From an uncultured Lamprocystis sp. (GTDB taxonomy: Bacteria > Pseudomonadota > Gammaproteobacteria > Chromatiales > Chromatiaceae): a DNA stretch of 39,132 bases. Below, in pieces: positions 33,917 to 39,132 of this stretch. Position 1 is the first letter of the stretch. Every line of letters starts with the position of its first letter. The stretch spans positions 1 to 39,132 of the forward strand of contig NZ_CAIZIZ010000501.1 in the NCBI RefSeq assembly GCF_903933125.1, written 5' to 3'. The position numbers and the translations under genes are program-made. Below the pieces are notes generated by a model. It searched no databases and had not been told where the DNA came from. It saw only the letters and a program-made list of their open reading frames with translations.

Positions 33917-36075
33917 GCGTCTTCGCCCGGTTTCCGCCGCGGCTGCAACAGGCCATCGTGGGGCGGCTGGGCTGGTCCAGTCTCCGGCCCGTTCAGGAGG
34001 AGGCCGCTGCGGCGCTGCTCGACGGCTGCAATGCCGTCGTCCTGGCGCCGACCGCCGGCGGCAAGACCGAGGCCGCACTCTTTCCGATCCTGGCGGGGTT
34101 GATCGAGTCGCCCGCGCAGGCCGTTGCAAGCATCTACGTCGCGCCGATCAAGGCCCTGCTCAACAACCAGTCCCATCGGCTGGACCTGTATACGGAGATG
34201 GTAGGCCTGCGCCGCTTCGTCTGGCACGGCGATACCCCGGAGTCCGAGCGCCGCGGCTTTCTGCGCGATCCCGGCGAATTGCTGATGACCACGCCGGAGT
34301 CCCTGGAGGTGATGCTGATGTCGCCCCGGGTCGATGCCGCCGCGCTCTTCGCCGATCTGCGGGTCCTGGTGATCGATGAGGTCCACGCCCTGGCCGGCAC
34401 GGATCGGGGCGCGCACCTGATGAGCCTCATCGAGCGGCTCGCCCGGCTGTCGCGTCACGATCTGCAGCGGGTGGGTTTGAGCGCCACGGTCGGCAACCCC
34501 GAGGTCATTCTCTGTTGGCTGGGTGGAACGTCCATGCGGCCGGGGCGCGTCATCGCCCCGCCGTCCGAGCCAGGCCGGCGGCGGCTGCACATCGTCTACC
34601 GTCCCGACAGCACAGCGCTCGCGGCCGGCGCCGCCAAGCTGGCGCAGGGGGTGAAGAGCCTCTTCTTCTGCCAGACCCGCGCGATGACGGAGGCCTTCGC
34701 CGAGCAGATGCGCCGCCTGGGCTCCGCCGTGATGGTGCATCACAGCGCCATTTCAAAGGAAGAACGTGACCTGGCGGAGGCGAGTTTTCAGACGGGTGCC
34801 GAGGCCTGCATCGTCTGCACCTCGACCCTGGAGCTCGGCATTGATGTGGGCGACCTGGATCGCGTGCTCCAGGCCGAGGCCCCGGACACCGTCGGCTCCT
34901 TTCTCCAGCGGATGGGGCGTACCGGCCGACGCGCCGGTCAGGTGGTGAACACGACCTTTCTGTGCGGGAACACCGACGCGGTGGTCCAGGCGATCGCCTT
35001 GGTCGAACTCGCGCGGGACGGCTGGGTGGAATCGATCGTGATCAATGACCGCTGCTGGCCGGTGCTGATCCACCAGTTGATCGCCCTGTCACTGGCACAG
35101 GACGGGATCGGTCCCGACGATGCCTGGTCGACGCTCAAGCCGGTGCCCGACTTTCGCGGCATCGCCCGCGAGGAGTTCGATCGATTGGTCGACTGGATGC
35201 TGCGGGAGTGCTCGCTACGGCTCGCAAGCGGCCGGTTGGTGGTTGGACCGACGATCGAGCGCGCCTTTGGCCGCCGCCATTTCCGCGACCTCTATTCGGT
35301 CTTTTCAAGCCCCCAGAGCTATACGGTTCAGACCTCGGCCGGCCGGCCGCTGGGCAGTCTGAATCAGGATTTCGTGGACCGGTTGGTGGACGGCGTGAGT
35401 TGCTTCCTGCTCAGCGGGCGGGCCTGGACTGTCCTGCACGTTGCGCACGACGATCGGCGCGTCGTTGTCGATGCGGCGCCGCGCGGCAAGCAGCCCAGTT
35501 GGGGGGGATACCTTCCACAGTTTCTCGGGCACACCCTGTGCCAGCGCATTCTCGAAGTCCTCACCGCCGATGACGATTATCCCTATCTGGCCGGGCCGGC
35601 CCGAGAAGCACTCGTGGCCAGGCGTACGGAGCTGCGGGACATCCTCTCACCAGTGATCGGCGGCATCGAACTGGATCACGAAGAGATCCGCTGGTGGACC
35701 TTTGCCGGTGGCGCCATCAACGCGACCTTGCGCCACGCCCTGAAGTACCTGTCCGACGATTGGACGATCACAACGGACAACGTCCTGATCCGCCTGCGAG
35801 GACCCGGCCTGGAGGGGCGAACGTTCAGCGATGCACTCGGGACACTCGGCCAAGGGGGATTTTGGGATAACGAGGAACTGTGGCGAGAGATTGCGCAGAC
35901 GCTCCCAAGCTACCGGCTGAGCAAGTTCCAACCGCTGATGCCGCCCTGGATAGAACGCGAAATTCTCGCGCGCTATTTGCTGGACATTCAGGGTACTAAG
36001 GCTTGGCTGGCGCGATCAATGCGTGTCGATTACCTGTCCCCGGAGGGGCCAGGCGCTCTCGCTCGATCGACCTGA
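33913..36075 (+). CDS. brxHI: BREX helicase BrxHI (Lhr-like)
   Basis: A protein of 720 residues, a superfamily 2 DEAD/DEAH helicase related to Lhr. Visible motifs are APTAGGKTEA (Walker A, K51), VIDEVHAL (D155-E156-V157-H158), SATVGNPE (motif III), HHSAISKEERD, and CTSTLELGIDVGDLD followed by QRMGRTGRR (motif VI). It is the last gene of the type 6 BREX order and acts with BrxD, probably on DNA. The start is GTG 33913, overlapping the brxD stop. It is convergent with the Gfo/Idh gene, 53 bases away. Confidence 0.94.
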
Positions 36076-36128
36076 AACAATAGATCCGTCATTCTCCGGC
36101 CAGACGCCTGGGCCGTCTATCGGAAGTG

Positions 36129-37064
36129 CTAGCCACCGATGCGGGCGCGAACCTCCAGCGCGACCTCCAGCGCTTTCAGCCCGATGGCGCCGTCTACCAA
36201 TGGCGGACGGCCGGTGCGGACCGACTGCACGAAGGCGGCCAGTTCCCGGTCCAGCGGCTTGACCGCTTCGATCTGGAGACGCTCACGCACGATGTCGGGG
36301 CGGGCGGCCCCCGGCCGTTCTTTGAGACCGGCGCTGTCGATGGTTTGCGCGATGAAGTCCAGCGACAGGTAGGCCCCCGGCTGGAAGACCCGGATACGGC
36401 GGGTCTGTTTTTCCGAAACTCGGCTCGCGACGACGTTCGCCACGGTCCCATTGACGAATTCGAGACGGGCACTGGCAATGTCCACATGGGGGGTCAGCAC
36501 CGCTGAACCCACCGCCGAGATGCAGCTGATCGGCTCACCCACCAGCGCCAGGATGATGTCGATGTCGTGGATCATGAGATCCGACACCACGTCCACGTCG
36601 GTCGCACGCTCGGTGAATCCGCCCATGCGCTGGGCTTCGATGTAGCGCGGTGCCGTGATGCGCTCGGCCAGCGCCATGACCCCGGCATTGAACCGCTCGA
36701 CATGCCCGATCTGAACCAGTGCCCCATGGTCATCGGCCAGTTGCACGATCGCGGCGCCGTCCGCCTGGGTCGCGGCGATGGGTTTCTCGATCAGCACCGC
36801 GATGCCGCGCCGCAAGAACGGCTCGGCAGCCGACCGATGGAGCGTGGTCGGGACCACGATGCTGACCGCATCGACCCGGTCGACCAGATCCGCCGCACGG
36901 TCAAAGACCGCGCAGCCGGCCTCGGTCGCCACGGCCTGGGCGCGCGCCGGGTCCGCGTCCACCACGCCGACCAACATGACATCGGTCATCCGCGAGTAGA
37001 TCAGGGCGTGAAAACGGCCCAGATAACCGACGCCGATGACGGCTAAACGGAGCTTATCTGACAT
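36129..37064 (-). CDS. Gfo/Idh/MocA-family NAD-dependent oxidoreductase (GnnA-like)
   Basis: A protein of 311 residues. LAVIGVGYLGRFHA near the N-terminus is the NAD(P) binding loop (GxGxxG), VLIEKPIA is the conserved catalytic EKP, and GHVERFN and SDLMIHDIDI are typical of the family. The sequence resembles UDP-N-acetylglucosamine 3-dehydrogenases (GnnA) that prepare 3-amino sugars for lipid A, but many Gfo/Idh enzymes share these motifs and no GnnB transaminase is nearby. ATG 37064 starts the conserved domain; the frame is open to 37175. A small membrane protein gene ends 25 bases upstream on the same strand, suggesting an operon. Confidence 0.88.
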   Translation of the reverse strand: MSDKLRLAVIGVGYLGRFHALIYSRMTDVMLVGVVDADPARAQAVATEAGCAVFDRAADLVDRVDAVSIVVPTTLHRSAAEPFLRRGIAVLIEKPIAATQADGAAIVQLADDHGALVQIGHVERFNAGVMALAERITAPRYIEAQRMGGFTERATDVDVVSDLMIHDIDIILALVGEPISCISAVGSAVLTPHVDIASARLEFVNGTVANVVASRVSEKQTRRIRVFQPGAYLSLDFIAQTIDSAGLKERPGAARPDIVRERLQIEAVKPLDRELAAFVQSVRTGRPPLVDGAIGLKALEVALEVRARIGG

Positions 37065-37089
37065 GGGAAGGAGACCTGCCGTAAGGCGA

Positions 37090-37257
37090 TCAGCCACCGA
37101 CAGCGCCGGCACCGGGCGCCTGCTTGGCGATCGGCACCGCATCCGCACCGTAGTAGATGTTGATCTGGTACGCAAGGGTTGCGGCCATACCGACGACCAC
37201 GACGATCAGCAGGAGTGCGAACAGATCGGGTTTTCGACGGTTGCGCTTGTAAGTCAT
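37090..37257 (-). CDS. Small single-pass membrane protein
   Basis: A protein of 55 residues. MTYKRNRRKPD is a basic cytoplasmic start, then DLFALLLIVVVVGMAATLAY is a transmembrane helix, with a short outer tail of about 20 residues. By the positive-inside rule the C-terminus faces the periplasm. I do not recognise the family. ATG 37257 is preferred over GTG 37275. It lies directly upstream of the Gfo/Idh gene. Confidence 0.65.
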   Translation of the reverse strand: MTYKRNRRKPDLFALLLIVVVVGMAATLAYQINIYYGADAVPIAKQAPGAGAVGG

Positions 37258-37802
37258 TGACGTACCGAAGAACACTGCAGGTGATTCTGGGAGTGAGGGA
37301 TCGAAAACCGTGCGAAACGACCATCAAATGGCGCAACGAGAGCGGCGTGAACAGACTTGACCGATCACCGACGCAGCGTCCCGCCTCGTATTATCCCGCG
37401 TTGCGGCCCGCTTGTCTGCTTCCGTTCATGCGCGCGCAACCGCGGTGCCGCCGTGCCGAAAGTCCGACCCGCGACGCGCCTTCGACGCCGCCTTGGCCCC
37501 GCAGTTCCAAATTTGGGCGGCAACACCCAGCATGACGCCGTCGGCGGGGCTGATGGTGGATGCGCTGCGCTTATCCACCCTACAAAACCGGCGCTGCTGT
37601 AGGGTGGATAAGGCGCGCCGCTCGGTGTCAGGGACCCGGCCACGGTGATCGCGCGCGCCGCATCCACCAGGGGGCGCACGAGACCGTCAAATTTGGAATT
37701 GCTGTCCGCGGCGCCGAACTTCCTGGAGTCGGGCGCGTTAAGGTACCCTTGACGGCCTGAGCGCGGTCAGCCAAGCCATTGCGGCGATTTTAAGGAATCC
37801 AA
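37258..37802. other. Intergenic region with a composite repeat
   Basis: It lies between the divergent small membrane protein and apaG. It contains the composite repeat (37503-37616). A further CAAATTTG is at about 37689. AAGGA at about 37793 is the apaG ribosome site, and TTGACG at about 37750 is a possible -35 without a clear -10. No convincing gene is present. Confidence 0.5.
37503..37616. repeat. Composite repeat, copy 2
   Basis: A CCAAATTTGG core is followed by the 28-bp unit (37556-37583) identical to 2094-2121. Here an inverse partner follows: GTAGGGTGGATAAGGCGC (37599-37616) pairs with 37567-37583, making a larger hairpin. Confidence 0.78.
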
Positions 37803-38177
37803 ATGAAACATCACTCGATCAAAGTCGGTGCCCTCAGCAAGTTCCAGCCGGAGCAGTCCTCACCGTCGGACGGACGCTACGTCTTTTCCTACACCATTAC
37901 CATCGAGAATCAAGGCGACGAGGCCGCACGCCTGCTCGACCGGCATTGGGTGATCACCGATTCGGACGGCAAGGTTCAGGAAGTCCGCGGGGAAGGCGTG
38001 GTGGGAGAGCAACCTTATCTGCAACCGGGCGAGCGCTTCGAGTATACCAGCGGCACCATCCTGCCCACACCGGTCGGCAGCATGCACGGGAGCTATGGCA
38101 TGGTCAGCGACGATGGCACCCGCTTCGACGCGGCGATCCCGGCGTTTTCCCTGGCATCCATGCGCAGCCTCCACTAG
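37803..38177 (+). CDS. apaG: ApaG protein
   Basis: A protein of 124 residues, the usual size. It matches ApaG throughout: YTITIENQGDEAARLLDRHW, then VVGEQPYLQPGERFEYTSG and GSMHGSYGM. It is a single immunoglobulin-like (fibronectin type III-like) fold. In enterobacteria apaG lies beside apaH and mutants show altered cobalt and magnesium handling; its biochemical role is unclear. ATG 37803 has AAGGA seven bases upstream. apaH follows after 24 bases. Confidence 0.96.
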   Translation: MKHHSIKVGALSKFQPEQSSPSDGRYVFSYTITIENQGDEAARLLDRHWVITDSDGKVQEVRGEGVVGEQPYLQPGERFEYTSGTILPTPVGSMHGSYGMVSDDGTRFDAAIPAFSLASMRSLH

Positions 38178-38201
38178 CCGGGCGCCACCGCCGGCACGCG
38201 C

Positions 38202-39047
38202 ATGCCCACCTACGCCATCGGAGATATCCAGGGCTGCGAACTGGAGCTCCACCGCCTGCTTGAACGCATCCGTTTCGATCCCGGCTCGGACCACCTCTGG
38301 TTCGCCGGCGATTTGGTCAATCGGGGACCCGGCTCCCTGGGCGTGCTACGGCTGGTCCGCTCGCTCGACGCCTGTTCGGTCGTCGTACTCGGCAACCATG
38401 ATCTGCACCTGCTTGCGCTGGCCGCCGGCAACCAGAAGCACGCCCAGAAGAGCACCCTCCAGGCGGTCCTGGAGGCCCCTGATCGCGAGGAACTCCTGGA
38501 TTGGCTCCGCCACCGCCCCCTGCTGCATCACGACAGCGCCAAGGGCTACACGCTGATCCATGCGGGGCTCCCCCCGCAATGGACCCTGGGCGACGCGCGG
38601 GCCTGCGCCGTTGAGGTGGAAGCCGCCCTGCGGGGACCGGACTGGCGCGACTTCCTGTTCGCCATGTACGGCAACGAACCGAGCCGCTGGAGCTCGGAAC
38701 TCACCGGCATCGACCGGTTGCGCTTTATCACCAACTGCCTGACCCGGCTGCGCTATTGCACCGCGGACGGCGCCCTGGCGCTCAAGGAAAAGAGCCTGCC
38801 GGCCAATCGTCCGGCAGGCGTGTTCCCCTGGTTCCAGTGTCCGGGCCGACAAACCCGCACCGCGCGGATCATCTTCGGGCACTGGTCCGCGCTGGGCTAC
38901 TGGGATCAGGACAACGTCTGGGGAATCGACAGCGGCTGCCTGTGGGGCGGCAGCCTGACCGCGGTGCGGGTGCGGAAATCCAAGCCCATCGAACCGCTGC
39001 ATCTGCCCTGCGCGGGCTATCTGACGCCAGGCGCGGACGGCGACTGA
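38202..39047 (+). CDS. apaH: Symmetrical diadenosine tetraphosphatase
   Basis: A protein of 281 residues, as in E. coli (280). It opens with YAIGDIQGC and has GDLVNRGPGS and VVLGNHDLHLL, the metal-binding motifs of the calcineurin-like phosphatases. It splits Ap4A into two ADP in the cytoplasm and can also remove Np4 caps from RNA 5' ends. ATG 38202 begins the conserved sequence. It is in an operon with apaG. A palindromic element follows about 30 bases after its stop codon. Confidence 0.97.
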   Translation: MPTYAIGDIQGCELELHRLLERIRFDPGSDHLWFAGDLVNRGPGSLGVLRLVRSLDACSVVVLGNHDLHLLALAAGNQKHAQKSTLQAVLEAPDREELLDWLRHRPLLHHDSAKGYTLIHAGLPPQWTLGDARACAVEVEAALRGPDWRDFLFAMYGNEPSRWSSELTGIDRLRFITNCLTRLRYCTADGALALKEKSLPANRPAGVFPWFQCPGRQTRTARIIFGHWSALGYWDQDNVWGIDSGCLWGGSLTAVRVRKSKPIEPLHLPCAGYLTPGADGD

Positions 39048-39079
39048 GGGGATTTCCGACAATTTAGATACCGGTGAGT

Positions 39080-39132
39080 GTAGGTGCGACTTCAGTCGCA
39101 CCTGCGTCCGAGTCGGTGCGACTGAAGTCGCA
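39080..39132. repeat. Palindromic element (GTAGGTGCGAC type), cut by the window end
   Basis: GTAGGTGCGACTTCAGTCGC is the first hairpin, and GTGCGACTGAAGTCGCA the second, as in the element at 26086-26158 with a different stem sequence. It lies downstream of apaH and may act in transcript ending. The right end is beyond the window. Confidence 0.8.

Overview
The window looks like chromosomal DNA of a high-G+C gammaproteobacterium. The best guess is a purple sulfur bacterium or relative (Chromatiales), inferred from protein style and the abundance of short palindromic intergenic repeats. No rRNA or other phylogenetic marker is present, so this is an inference. No tRNA or rRNA gene and no CRISPR array was seen.

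Layout. (1) 1-404: the 3' end of a group II intron (domains V and VI) and short non-coding DNA. (2) 405-13672: housekeeping and envelope genes. These are a zinc metallopeptidase-like protein, hldE, a fatty acid desaturase, a decayed hydantoinase, galU, lapB, an SDR enzyme with a small exported protein, a six-helix membrane protein, a YkgJ-type cysteine-cluster protein, gmhA, and a VWA plus J-domain pair. hldE, gmhA, galU and lapB all serve lipopolysaccharide synthesis or its control. (3) 13673-14395: a scar with an IS66 transposase remnant and a doubtful ORF. (4) 14396-36075: a defence island. (5) 36129-39132: a Gfo/Idh oxidoreductase with a small membrane protein on the minus strand, then apaG-apaH.

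The defence island is a complete BREX operon in the type 6 order: brxE, brxA, brxB, brxC, pglX, pglZ, brxD, brxHI, preceded by a small helix-turn-helix gene. Two other modules sit inside it. Between brxC and pglX lies a DUF1778/GNAT toxin-antitoxin pair (TacA-TacT type) with its own palindromic operator. Between pglX and pglZ lies a two-gene cassette: a fusion of a ParB-like domain to an OLD/ABC-type ATPase, followed by a TOPRIM-like protein. These two genes are coupled by stop/start overlaps to each other and to pglZ, so the cassette appears to be built into the BREX transcript. It resembles split ATPase/TOPRIM effectors such as PARIS and is the strongest candidate for an undescribed system here.

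The methyltransferase gene pglX is unusual in itself. It carries more than 200 bp of palindromic intergenic-type repeats in frame, an A+T-rich patch over the likely target-recognition region, and a stop codon supplied by another palindromic element, beyond which an acidic tail remains in the same frame. Palindromic and hexanucleotide repeats also separate pglZ from brxD and occur throughout the flanks.
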